In this document: positions 42,161-54,081 of the stretch, one piece after another
How positions within the stretch are numbered: position 1 is the stretch's first letter
Layout of the letters: every line of letters starts with the position of its first letter
Source of the DNA: Salvia splendens
Lineage: Eukaryota > Streptophyta > Magnoliopsida > Lamiales > Lamiaceae
Direction: 5' to 3'
Length of the DNA stretch: 64,000 nucleotides
Assembly (NCBI RefSeq): GCF_004379255.2
Contig: NC_056035.1
Location: forward strand, 20,543,902-20,607,901
The notes under the pieces: model-generated
What the model saw: the letters and a program-made list of their open reading frames with translations, nothing else
The model's database searches: none
What the model was told of the DNA's origin: nothing
Translations under genes and position numbers: made by a program

Positions 42161-43985
42161 AACTGCTCACACTTACCACATGCTTGTCCTCAAGCGTGAA
42201 TAACAAACAAAAAGAAATAGGTCGAATTCTAGCCTGGTTACTCCCCTGACCGACTCAATCCTAAACTAGACCCTAGACTACAACGGAAAGAAAAAAACAC
42301 AAAAACAAGCACAGAAGAGAAAACACATAAACGAACACAGAAGGACTAAACACAAAGATTGGGCTATATTTTCAACCATCCCTCCCCTCGGGATCAGGTG
42401 CAATCCGGCCTTAGACAGCCTTGAACTTCCGCCACCCCCCCTTCCTTTCCAGTCAGTATATCCGTTCGTCAAGATTGCCCAAACTCTCGGCCAAACACTA
42501 GGTTCACTCAGTCACTCATACCTTCACCGGGAATGTTAGGACTGCATTCTCTCATAGTGTTCAACCACAATTGCTTCGGACTTAGATTTCACGTGCAGCT
42601 ACTGAAGGGCTTAAAGGCTTGTAATGGGGCTATTGGTTTGTAGTGTTTTGGGTGGATGTTCCTAAGGCTCTAAGGTTAAAAATCTTCTACTTTATTTGAT
42701 GTGGGGGAACTGTGTGCATTTGGGCTCTTGGTTGTTGCTTCTCTTGGCTGGCGCTTCTGGATTTGATCTCCAATTGGTCAGTAGCTTCTTGTGGCTTCGC
42801 CACCCTTATTCCTTCTCTTTTTTTTTGTGGTCATGTTTTTCTGACCATTTTTCTTTATATTCTTCTCTTTCTTTTTCCCTTGTGGCTTTGCCACCCTTAT
42901 TCCTTTTTTTTTTGGACCTGGGATGACTCCCTGGTCGATTTTCTTCCTTGAGCCTTCAATCACTATTGCCCACTTGGATTCTGCTTTCTTGTACACCTTT
43001 CTAGCCAGTGAGCTTTACTCGTCTTATGCCTTGCACGCACACAGTCACAGTGGCTAGGGGTGTATATCTGGGTAAAAAAAGTTAGGAAAATGGGGTTCTG
43101 AAGGTGGTTTTTTTTTTTTTTTGGGGGGGGGGGTTCCTACTGCCTTCAGTATTTGCTACCTGTGGTCACTTCGCCCTAGGTAAATTGTGGCAGCCACTCT
43201 TTTTATTTCTGGATTTGTGGAAAGTGGTTCCACTTAAGGCTTATAACTCACATTTTAAGAGGGCTTTCGTGTTTGGCTCTAAGGATGGGCTTTTCTTTCA
43301 TACTCGCATCATCTATCCTGGCTAGGAGGTACTAAGGGGGGTGGTTTCTGTTTTCCAGCATGTCGTATCTCCCTCAATTCCCCTCACCGTCAGCTCAGGA
43401 CAGTTGAGTTTTAAACCCAATCAACACACAAAAGAAAAAAAAAACTAGACCTAACAAGACACTAACACAAGCACAAACACAAACCACACATATACACATA
43501 CATCATACTGGCCATTGCGTCCCCCCTCCCACTTCACAAGTGTCTGCCCTCAGATAAGGCTGTGAAGTGGAAAAGGTAATGACCAGTATGTTGACACATA
43601 GAAAAAACAAGCACAACGACATACTAAAACTGAAAACTTCTCACACTTAGACTATAGAATAGGCTAAGTGGGAGAATGTAAAACCTAAACAGAAACCAAC
43701 AATTACAAAACACATATATACATAAACTTCTCACACTTAGACCATGCAATGGGCTAAGTGTGAGCCAACATGCTTACGAAAGCATAAAAACAACAGAACA
43801 TGTGTTACAGAAACAAACCCTTTACTTCTCACACTTAGACTATAGAATAGGCTAAGTGTTATGAATGGGGCTTGCGCACATACACAAATTATACTACCTA
43901 AACAAAGCAAAACACAATTAAAATACGAAAAACTAAAAACTAAAAACTAAAAAGAAAACTAACTTGTCATGGGGGTCTATTGGTG
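42161..43985 (-). other. ATH-A 3' non-coding region with hairpin repeats
   Basis: No gene is present. Two short hairpins, GTGGC-(T)TC-GCCAC type, lie at 42791-42803 and 42882-42894, each followed by CCTTATTCC. Three copies of a second hairpin, TCACACTTAGAC...GGCTAAGTG, lie at 43638-43670, 43728-43763 and 43826-43860. A G/T homopolymer stretch lies at about 43108-43133. Confidence 0.75.
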
Positions 43986-46725
43986 TCACCTGCTCCTCCG
44001 CGGCGCAGGTGGTGCAGGTGGTTCCTCCGGTTGTTCCTTCTCAGTTCCAGACTGGTTCTCATCAGACTTCGCCGGCTCCTCGGTATCTGCCGGCACCTCG
44101 ACCTTTCCTTCCTCTGTCTCTGCAGCTTCTGTTTCGGGTACCTGTGGTTTATCATTCTGGCCTCCATGGCCACTCGGTCCAGCCGCTTCCTCTTGCCTTC
44201 TCTGAGCTAACTCAATTAAAATTCCTTCCATCATTGACGCTAAGCGGGTCATCTCCGATCTCATTTGTCGATTTTCCTCTCCCATCTCTGCCACGGTCCT
44301 CTCCAAAGTCGCTTGCCTCTGAGCTTGCATCCCCTGTCCCGCAGAAGCTCTACCAGCTGGTATAGCCTCCTGTCCCATTGCGTAGAAATGCGGAACACCT
44401 TCCCTCATGTACACGACATTTGTGCGAACGAAGAATGGTATGTCAAACAACCCAGGAGGGCGTACCATGGTCAGCGGGGACAAATCCTCAGCCTCTGTGA
44501 CAATAATGTTGTTCCCGACAAATATTCCCAGAATATTGTATAGGGTGAGATTTCGGGCAGGATGGGTGGTGATCAAATGGCATTGGTAAGCAGTCCAGAA
44601 ACCTAGATGCATTCTCCATCCATGTTTTGCACACCACAGCAGATACAATTCCGTCATTGAGGTATGGACGGCAGAGTTTGACTGGCCCAACAAGTTGAAA
44701 TCTAGATGGAGTTGCACTAAACGTAAAATGGGGTCATTGAAATGGGTTGAGCGAGAGATGGTTGAAACAAACTCTCCAGCATCTGGATGAGTTAACTCTG
44801 CCCAGCCTCCTGTGGGTCAAAATCGACATGTCTGCGGGGGATTCCTCGTTCCCTATTTCTCCAATCTGGCCCTATGGCCTCCTTAAGACTGCACATCCCC
44901 AACTGAACCGTCCACTCGATCAGACTCATACTGATCTCTCCTCCAAATAACCTAAAACTTATAGAAACCTCATCAAAATCTGTAGTTACCCTGAACCTGA
45001 ATGTAGTGAAGAATTCTTTCGCAAGCCTAACACAAATATCTGGGTTTCCATTCGGCAGCAACCACTCAAACCCTAGTGCATGCAAATAGGCTAGAAACTA
45101 CTCTCGAACACCCAACTCATCCAAAGAGGGGTAATGCATTACCTTCCCGCACTTGACGTCCTTATTCTCGTCATCCATGCTGTCAAAAGTATCCTGCAGT
45201 TTCTTGGTTTCAAAAAGCTTCATCTTCTCTGCTATCTCGTCAGTAAAGTCCACTGTCCACCGCCGGTATCTTAACCTCTCTATTGGGGGATGTACAAGTT
45301 CGCGATGATCGTCCGGAAGTAGTTGTTCCCCGTGCTCTTCATCCTCTAAAGAGATATTGCTGTCAGAGGCTGATTCATTCCTGGCCGCATACTCACTGTC
45401 GCTCAATTCCTGTCGGCTCGGTGGTGTTCTCCGAGCAGTTTCAGTGATGACTATTCTAGTGTTCACCACTCGGGACTTCTTGGTTACCGACTTTCTTTGA
45501 ATCGGGGCCATCCCTTTCCTCTTTCTGGCTTGTTGGTATCCGGCTTCCTCCTCCGCTTGAAGTAGAGACTCATCTTGGGCAGTAGAAGTGGTCTCTCCGT
45601 GGACACGGGCATCAATTTTCTCAGATCCATCAGGCCCTACTGACTCGGGTGCGAGGTCCAGACCCTCAGCCACCCTTTCAGTTTCTTCGCCTTGCTCGCT
45701 CTGTGCTGGAGAAACCGCGGTATCTTCTAAGCCAGTAGCATGTATAGGCTCATCCCCAGACTTTTTGGGAGTGTCCTTTTCCTCTTCGCTTACAATTTCC
45801 ACCGGATTCTCTGCCGTGTTTTCCTTGGCTTTACTTGCTGCCCATTTACCCAGGCATCTCTGAGACACCCGTGTTGGTTTCTGCCGCTAGACCGCTCTTC
45901 AAAATCAACTGCATCTTGACTGTTTTCGGTTTCAAGACGGGAGGCGCCGCTGGTGCTGGTTCTTGGATTTCTATTACTGGCTCTTCTTCCTCTACTTGCA
46001 TCTCATCGTCCCCAGCTTGGCTTTCGTCTGCTCGGTCTCCAGGCTTGTAGGCTGTGCCTTCTGGTACACGTACTACCTCTGTCTCTTCGCTCTCTCCTAC
46101 TGCCCTCGAAGTGAGGTTCAGATCCTCGGCCATCGAGGTAGTGCTTTCTGCTCTATGGTTCACTCCATCCATAATCGCCTGAAATTCGTCATCCGTCATC
46201 ATGCCCTGCTTCTTGGCCGTCTCATTCAGATCTATTTCTCCCCTAGCCACTTCATGATGGACGGTTTCTGTGACCGGCGTCTCCTCAGCTGCACTTCCTC
46301 CCCCTTCTTGTGGATCAGAATCATAATAAGCCGCAATAGGGTTAACATCCATGGGCTCTGCCTCTCGGTGGTTCGCAGAGGGTTCCGAGGGTTCTGACGG
46401 TGCTGCTTCAGTGGGAGATTCCTCTTCTTGTGGAGTCGTTGGGGAAGTCGGCATGGTAGATGGAGGTTGTGCCGTGGGCTGCGCGCTTGTCTATGATGCG
46501 GTTACTGCCGGGCCCGCTCCCCTGTCCTCCGATTCGGCTGAAATTTGCTAATTCCGCCGCCCAATTTCTGGTCGGATCTTGCAGCCTAAGAAACTCCGCC
46601 ATTGCGTCTAAAGAGACCATCGCTGGTGCTTGTGGAGCCGGCTCTGATGGTTGTGGGTTCGGCAGTGGTTCTTCTCGGCGGGTTGAAGGGGGTTTAATTT
46701 TGGTTGCAAACGCCTTCTTTCCCAT
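43986..46725 (-). pseudogene. ATH-A third ORF (ATHILA ORF1-like), broken
   Basis: The product is spread over several frames. It starts at 46725 (MGKKAFATKIKPPSTRRE), shifts near 46420 to an acidic Glu/Pro-rich section, shifts near 45855 to another acidic and basic section (RKRKGMAPIQRKSVTKKSR), then at about 45085 enters the conserved core (LGFEWLLPNGNPDICVRLAK, EFFTTFRFRVTTDFDEVSIS). After further breaks it continues with HGWRMHLGFWTAYQCHLIT and a coiled-coil C-terminus (MGEENRQMRSEMTRLASMME). No signal peptide or membrane helix is visible. It sits after integrase, where 'env-like' ORFs lie in Athila, but reads as an intracellular protein. Related ORF in ATH-B: 51174-53489. Confidence 0.8.
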
Positions 46726-47296
46726 GGTTTCAAAGTGGTGATTTGTTGGTGGAGATTTGGGTTCGATTTCTGGAGGAGATGGAAGGGAAATTTGGAAGAG
46801 AGAAAATGGAAATGAGGGTTTGTGAGGGAGAATGGGTGAGACGGTATGGTTATTTGGGAGGGAGAGTGCGGTTGTAGGTCAATTTAACCGGCACTTGGCG
46901 GTTCCAGGTCGCCCTTATCACATGTCGGAGACGGTTGGGCGGGCTGCCTTCTGATTGGACAATGCCCGTCCTTTTGCTGCCTCACCCTGCAAAGCTGCAA
47001 CAACCATAATTCAAATTTCCCCCTATTCTTACCTAATACGGAAAATAGTTAAAATAGACACTTAAATAAAATTGAAGTTGCACCAGATAAGTAATCTCGT
47101 GGTCATTGCACACTCCAAAATAATGAAGGCCCGAAAATATTTTTTGGATTTTCTAAAATTTATTTTGCAAACGAAAATTAACTATGTATTTACAATAATT
47201 ACATTTCTCTTAGGCAATTTGGAACTCTACTTGGCCAGTATATGTAGACTTTCAAAAGAATTGGCCCAGTGGAATTCCAAATTCCTATCCTACTGG
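46726..47296 (-). other. ATH-A spacer between integrase and third ORF
   Basis: No gene is present. It would be the leader of the third ORF. Confidence 0.6.
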
Positions 47297-47961
47297 TCAG
47301 TATGCGGCTAAAGTATGTGGTTGTAGTGGAATCTCATCCACTACACCCACCTCACTATTCTCCCTAAATACTTTTAGCCTATGCCCATTCACAACAAAAG
47401 GTTCAGAGTTAGAAGGACTCCCTGAAATTTCTACTGCTCCATTGGAACAGAGTGAGGTGATGACATAAGGCCCTGTCCATTTCGACTTGAGTTTCCCAGG
47501 CATGAGCTTCAGTCTTGACTGGAAAAGTAGCACTTTCTGCCCAACATGGAGATCCTTGGTCCTCAGATTCCTATCGTGCCACAATTTAGTTCATTCATTG
47601 TACCATATGGCTGAGTCGAACGATTCCAATCTGAGTTCCTCCAACTCCTGCAACTGCAGCTTCCTTTCCTCTTCACATGTTGTAGCATCTATATTCACTT
47701 TCTGTATTGCCCAGTACGCCCGGTGTTCAATTCCAACCGGTAAATGACACATCTTCCCAAAAATGATCCGGTACGGGGACATTCCTATGGGGGTCTTGTA
47801 GGCTGTACGATAGGCCCATAGAGCATCCTCTAACCTCACAGTCCAGTTCTTCCTAGAAGGATTTACAGTCTTTTCCAGAATCTTCTTTATCTCTCGATTA
47901 GAAATCTCCGCTTGACCATTAGCTTGAGGATGATAGGGGCTCGAAAGTCTATGGTGCACAC
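47297..47961 (-). pseudogene. ATH-A integrase, C-terminal part
   Basis: It begins at the ATH-B junction with [20 protein letters not shown], so the catalytic Glu (GQAE) is present. Then [19 protein letters not shown] and the Athila-type [19 protein letters not shown] follow. A TGA at 47593-47591 interrupts the frame just before TKLWHDRNLRTKD. The C-terminal domain ([18 protein letters not shown]) follows. The N-terminal part lies at 61157-61672. Confidence 0.92.
47957..47961. other. Left target-site copy of ATH-B
   Basis: CACAC borders the ATH-B 3' LTR and corresponds to CATAC at 61157-61161, a 5-bp target duplication with one substitution inside the integrase codons of ATH-A. Confidence 0.75.
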
Positions 47962-49531
47962 TGAAGTGCAGATTTGTTATGTGTTTTCATTTTTTGTGAA
48001 AATGCGATGCTAGGTCGAGACACCAAGTCCTATGAATCCACTAGATCACTTGGTCTAGGAACTCAATGTAACAAGGAATACTCTGTCGTTGTACACACAA
48101 ACTCTCCTTCAAAGATCCCTCAACCCGAATACAATGGATTAGTATAGAGAACCAGTGGTCGATACCACGAAGATGGATACGTAAGAAAGCATTTAGAGAC
48201 TCTTGACAAAGGCGGCTGCTGCCACGCAAACAGGGTTGAGATATAACTACTACTAGACCTAGGCAGAAAATGTAAACACCAGACCTAGAAAGCTGTAAAC
48301 ATGCTGAGACCAAACATCATCAAGACTTCGATATATTGAATTCACTTCCTAGACCATGTAAACGACTACCTAATTTAGCTAGACAGGAAACAACTAACAG
48401 TGGGGACCATGACCCAGAAATAGCGAGTACGGCAGAAAAGCTGCAAATAACTGACTGAGAAAATAACTAACTACGGCATGCTTTTCTTCAACGGATTTAA
48501 ACACGAAGATGAAGTAAACATAGCACATACCCAGATTCGAACAGAAGGTAAAAGTTTGGTCATCGGAAACTTACGACAAGCCGAAAATAACGCAGATCAA
48601 CATATACTAGACGAAGCGAAATAAAAACTCGACGACTAGGCATCAAAATAAACCAACTCTGCTCAGATCTCACGTCGAACGCTTAATCCACTTCGGATCC
48701 AAGCAATCCGAAACCAACAACAACTAGATTCCACTCCATAACTTCCGATCTAACAGATCTACTCCGATCAACTCCAATTTCCAGCAATCGCACACAACTT
48801 AGCAACAACACCAAACTTAAATCTCCGATTCAACCACCAGCAAACTCTGATCACCCAGATTCAACCATTAACCTGCATAAGTTCAGAAAACAATTGCGAA
48901 ACGCATCCAACACAGGCAAACTAACGCAAACTCCAGAAAATCTCGACAACCAAATCAGAAATCAACACCAACGTCATAATAGAAAATGAAACTTGCATTA
49001 AACACAGAAATATTCGGCGAAATCGGAAGGCCGAGCTTCGAATAGCGAAGCTCGGTGAAATACGAAATGCGAAAGTAGTAAAGTGGAGCTTGTTTCTTCG
49101 CCCTCAACAGGACGGTGTTACAACCCAACAACAAATGTATGAAAGCTAAAGGTGAACCCAAGTGCGAAACCCCTGAATTTCCCTCTACGAACCCAAGTAT
49201 ATAGAAAAGTGAACTAGCTGCAGACTGTTAGTGAGGCATCCACCGAGAAGGTCCCTCCAAAATGCATGCATCCTTCCTTTTATAGACACGAACATAATCT
49301 TCTAGAATCTTCGTAGAAATCACCATTCTACCCTTCAGTTCTGAGATTTACTCCATCTTGCAATTTCTTTCACAACGTTCACTTATTCGCCAGTTTCCTC
49401 GGGCGTGTGATTGCCTCCTTCTTTTCCTGGACCTGGCGAATTTCTTCTATACACCTGGCTTAAAACATGTGTTAGACCCAGCAAATTCACGGATTTATCC
49501 CCTAGACCAATGCATGAAATTAGCCTTATCA
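47962..49531 (-). repeat. 3' LTR of ATH-B
   Basis: Plus-strand ends are TGAAGTGCAG and GCCTTATCA; 1570 bp. It matches the 5' LTR from 60179 for about 660 bp and again over the last 320 bp. Confidence 0.93.
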
Positions 49532-51173
49532 AACTGCTCAGACTTAAACCTTGCTTGTCCTCAAGCATGAAAGACAAGAAAATGGAATAAAGCGAATTTC
49601 AATGCACGGTTCCCAAATATGACTCTACATACAAGACACTAACAAAGAACAGACTCCTAGACCTAGACAACTACAGACTCATAAAAGAAAACATCACACA
49701 AAGAGAAAAACAAAACACAACAGATAAGCATGCACTAGTTTCAACTTTTAGGCGACTGTCCCCACAAGCTCAAGTTCTCTCCGATCGTTTACAGTCTTCA
49801 AATCCTCCCCCTTCCTTCTGCTACGTAAACGGTCCGTCAGTTTGTCAAGATAGCCTATTGATTTCCCAGCGGTTAGGTTCGCTCGATCACTCATTCCTCA
49901 CCAGGGATGTTAGGATCAATACGCTCCAAAGTTAAAGTTACACCACTGATGCGTCGGGTTATGAGAGTTTCTCCTTTCTATCGTCTCCCTTTTTTTCTAT
50001 ATATTTTTTTCATTCCTGGGTCAGGTAATTTTTACATCTTGCCCTTAGGTAATTAATCTTCCATTTCCCTTTTTTTCTATTTTTCCCCTGGACTTCGTCC
50101 AGCTTATACCTCCTTTTTCTGGACTTCGTCCAGCTTATACCTCCAGTTCTGGACTATGTCCAGCTTATTCCTCCATAACCCATTTTTCTCCTTTATACTC
50201 TACTCCCTAAGCATCAAGTGGCGGCCCATTTTTTACATGTTAGCTCAAAGTGTTTAGGCTTATAACTCGCTCTTATAGTAGGGCTGCACAGCTAGGTTAT
50301 TTAAGGCATTTTCTATCGTCCTTACTTCATTCGGACCGCTTTTAGTTTATTAAGGAAAAAGGCATCAAAGTTGACGTGTATCCTTTCTTCAATCGCTCTA
50401 GCTAAGGGAAATTTGCCTTATTATCTCCACTACCTCATGCAATATACAAACACAAAAACAACCATTACACCTAAGCTATACCTAAAGACTCTAAGACACA
50501 AAAAAAGACACAGTACTTACTCCCACCCCCTCCCACTTCACTCAAGCTTGTCCCCAAGCTATCCTTGTGAAGGGGGGAAAAAGGGAAGTATGAACAACAG
50601 ACATAAACATTAAACACAAACAAAACGCACAGACATAACAAACTTCTCACACTTAGACCGAACATCGGGCTAAGTGGGAAAAGACGCAACATACAAAACC
50701 AAGGCATGCAAAAACAGAACAACCCCTTCTCACACTTAGACCAAAGATTAGGCTAAGTGTGGGAAGGTACAACACATATAAACAAAAACGAAGCATGCTG
50801 GCACACATAAACACAAACAAAAAATGAAAGAGAAAAGAAAAGACAAAGAAAAATTACATGGTTTGGGGGAATCAATTCGGGGTCTGGCCCCCGTGGGAGC
50901 CAGACTTGGGCGGGGCGGACAGTTCGGTCACCTTAGCTTTCTTCTTCGCCGGAGATTCTGGCATCTCCTTCTCCGTCTCACTCGGTCTGGGGACTGTCTT
51001 CTTCACGATCATCGGTCTAGTAGAGGATGGGATGGTCAAGGGCTTCGACGCTTGAGGAGGTTTCTGAACAGATATACTTCATGGATCCGGTGATTTGGAA
51101 ACGCTGCCAGGTCCAGAAAGCGACTTCGGTGCATCAGGGAAAATCTCACGAAACCACTTCGTCATCATCATCA
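49532..51173 (-). other. ATH-B 3' non-coding region with hairpin repeats
   Basis: No gene is present. Next to the LTR the sense strand has the hairpin CTTGAGGACAAG. Three short hairpins, CTGGAC-TTC-GTCCAG type, lie at 50088-50102, 50119-50133 and 50149-50163, each followed by CTTATACC or CTTATTCC. A CCTGGGTCAGG hairpin like those of ATH-C is at 50015-50025. Two copies of TCACACTTAGAC...GGCTAAGTG lie at 50643-50678 and 50727-50763. Confidence 0.78.
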
Positions 51174-53489
51174 TTAGTGAGACAGCTTTTGCCATCCTAT
51201 CAGTGTGCCGGGACGACGTTGCCACCAGATCATAATACGCCCCTTGAGGGCCACGATTCCCTCCCTGACTTCCATTCTCATTTCGTCTACCTCCGTGCTC
51301 ACTCCTACGACCTCCTTCCGTACTCTCTCAACCTCGACACTGTCCCTTCCTTTACTCCGTAGGGCCAGAATTTCCTCTCTAACCATTTTAATTTCTGACC
51401 TCATCCATCCTACCTCCTTCCTCATTTCTTCCACTTCAATCTGGGCTCCTGCCTCCATACTTGCTTTTACGTCCACCACATCCGGCTCCTGTTTCACCTG
51501 TGCCTCTGACTTGCCAACATCGTAAAAACATACCTCCTTTCCATGTGTGATTAGCAACCCCTTGTTGAAGAAGTAATCCATAGTGAAAACTTCCGGGGTA
51601 GACACATTTCCACATCTCGGCAAGCTTTGTTGATCTTCATGATCACATTGCGCTGCAGATAAGCATCTATGAGATGGCATGTGTATAGGTAGGTGCCTGG
51701 AAGGGTTGGCAGTTACTTGGTGACAAGCTTGGGCAAGCCAATAGCCTGGATGGACACGGACCCCCTTGGCCATACTCCAAGTAAAATAAAGGTCGGGGGT
51801 TGTCAAGGCGTTGTTGGCGGTGCCCATCAGGTTATAGCTAATGAACGTCTGGGCAAATCGCAGGATTCTGTCCTCGATGTGGTGGGCTTTCGAAAAGCTG
51901 GTCTTAAACTGACCCACCCTTGAGTGGGTAACAAACTCTTAAGCACTCTGCGTCTTGAAACCGGGTGTGAATTTAGGTGGACCTACCATTCTCTCGTTCC
52001 ACAAACCTTCGTCATCCTGTGTACATGTCAGCAAACCCATCCGGAGAGTCCACTCTCTGATGCTCATCTCGTGCTCTTCATTGAAGAGGCGGAAGTTAAT
52101 GGAGTCAGCATCCAAGTCAGTGGTGGACTTAAACCGGAAGGTCGAAAAGAATTCCCGTGCTAAAGCTATCGGAACCTCAAAGGTGTTGTGCTTGAGCAGC
52201 CAGTCAAAACCGATTGCATCTATGTATTCCCGAAATTCATCGTTGGACGCAATATCCTTGAGCTCCTCTGGGTCATACATCTTCCTGGACTTAGCATACT
52301 TTCCCACGGTACTCTTCTCTTTGTACGTCGCTGCACGTTTTGGCTCAGTGAACTTTCTCACCGCGTCCAGTAATTCCTTGGTAATCCAGATTTCTATAGG
52401 CTCAAAATTGAGCTCCTCTTCTTGTTCATCTTTGGAGTCTCTGGACCCAGCAGCGTATGGTACCTTAGCAGGTGGAGGAAGAGAGGGTTGAACAGACTTC
52501 CCTTTTGCTTTCTTGGTCGAGGAAGGAACAACCTGTTTTCCCTTCCTCTTTCTCTCGGTCGCGTGGTGGCTTTCCTTTTCTTCGCTCTCCCCACTGCTAG
52601 GTTTGGGGGAGTATGCCTGCTCAGGGGCTGCGGTTGCTAGACCCAGCGCTCCCTCCTCCGTCTGCTGGACGGATTCGTCAATCTCATCAATCAAGCTTCG
52701 ACGAGCTTGCCTCCTTACTTCCCTCGCAGTAATCGGCGAATCGGCCCCCTTGGGGTCATCTGTCGGATCCACGGTAAGATTTACCCTGTCGTCGGTGGGT
52801 TCTTGTACATTTTCAGAGTCGAGGGCTTCTCCCTCCTCAGTCAACAAAGGGGTTGCCCCCGTGATGTAAATAGGGGTTTCCACCCCAACCGAACCTTCCT
52901 CATCATGGGTCTCAGTACCCATAGCTCTTTTGGGGGTCTTCCCCTCACTTACGTTCTCAGAGACATGGGCCTCACTGCCCCCAAATACTTCCAGGATTTC
53001 CCCCTCCACAGCCTTCTCGGAAATTAGGGCTTCGTTGCCCTCCGTCTGCTCTAGGGTTCTCTCCTCCGAAACACTCTCACAAACACCAGGGATCTCCCCC
53101 TCTTCGAACTTCTCAGCAACAGGGGTTTCCCCCTCAACGAACGAATCTAACCTCGGGTCGCTTCCAGCCAACAGTTCCAACCCCACTGCCAGATCTACCT
53201 CCTCTCCTCGTATTTCTGCGGTGGTTGCTTCTGCGACAGCGGTGGCGGGTTCTGCAACGGTATGAACGACCTCTGGTTGGGGTGGTGAAGCCTCTGATAT
53301 TTTTGGTGGTGGTGGTGCGGCAGATGTTGAAACGGCTGGTGTGGTTTTTCCCATCGTGGAGGTGAACAAGGCAAACGCCTTCATCGCTTCTTCCGGCCCA
53401 CCCAGCTTTTGTAGAAGATCGGCCATGAACGCCGCCGCGTTAGAATCGCCGGATCCTGAAGTGCTTCCGGTGTTCGTAGTGTTGTCCAT
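51174..53489 (-). pseudogene. ATH-B third ORF (ATHILA ORF1-like), one stop
   Basis: The 771-codon frame is open except for TAA at 51941-51939. It starts MDNTTNTGSTSGSGDSNAAA and has a long acidic low-complexity part. A basic patch follows (ERKRKGKQVVPSSTKKAKGK), then the conserved core (IDAIGFDWLLKHNTFEVP, ALAREFFSTFRFKSTTDLDA, SIREWTLRMGLLTCT). After the stop come YFTWSMAKGVRVHPGYWLAQ and a predicted coiled coil (MRKEVGWMRSEIKMVREEIL). No membrane helix or signal peptide is visible. I compare it with the ATHILA ORF-1 family; function is unknown. The same layout occurs in ATH-A. Confidence 0.85.
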
Positions 53490-54081
53490 GGCAGACTCTG
53501 TAGAATTTTATCAAGAACTCGGAAGAAAATTTCTCCGATTAGGGTTAGAGAAAAATAGGATTTGAGAGAGAAATTTGGGGAATTTTTGTAGAGAGAGTGA
53601 ATATGATGTGGGAAATAAAAGCTAAAGCACGGTTATAGCCTATGGGTATGGGAGAGGACGGTTTGCAGGCAGTTGCAGGTGTGATGCTAGCAACCGTACG
53701 CCTTCCCATAAAGTTACCTTTTGAAATTCGAACCGGTGCTAACTCTCTCCAAAATTTTACTCTTCAACTCCCTGCCCCATGTGAATATCTCTGCAATATC
53801 ATACTTAGAAAAACGTCAAACTAAAAATGAAACGCCAGACTCCCAGGTCAAGGATATGACAGTATAAAAATTCCCCTAAGGAGTCTGGTATTCCGAAAAA
53901 TATTTTTGGAAGATTATTTTTTTTCTGATTTGTTTGGGTTTCCTTGATTTAAAGAGAGCGATTAAGTATTTACAAATTTTGTTTCCAAGTGCCCTCAAGA
54001 GTCCCTAGGTCAAGGTATATATAAAACCTTCTTAGTCACCTGACCCAGGAATTCTCTGAGAACACTTCCTTCCCAGACCGG
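53490..54081 (-). other. ATH-B spacer between integrase and third ORF
   Basis: No gene is present. A CCTGACCCAGG hairpin motif occurs near 54038. Confidence 0.6.

Larger units (their letters stand above)
40676..47961 (-). mobile_element. ATH-A: Athila-like element, 3' half
   Basis: It consists of the 3' LTR (40676-42160), non-coding 3' region (42161-43985), third ORF (43986-46725) and the integrase C-terminal part (47297-47961). Integrase is then split by ATH-B; the other half resumes at 61157. It is inserted in ATH-C at 40676. Confidence 0.9.

Noticed and set aside
42696..42951. Two overlapping ORFs rich in Phe/Leu/Ser in ATH-A 3' region
   Set aside because: They come from pyrimidine-rich spacers on the non-sense strand around the hairpin repeats.
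44265..46741. Several plus-strand Ser/Gly/Cys-rich ORFs
   Set aside because: They are antisense shadows of the acidic third ORF of ATH-A.
51174..53489. Retroviral-type envelope gene in ATH-B
   Set aside because: No signal peptide, membrane anchor or cleavage site is visible. The core resembles the ATHILA ORF1 family.
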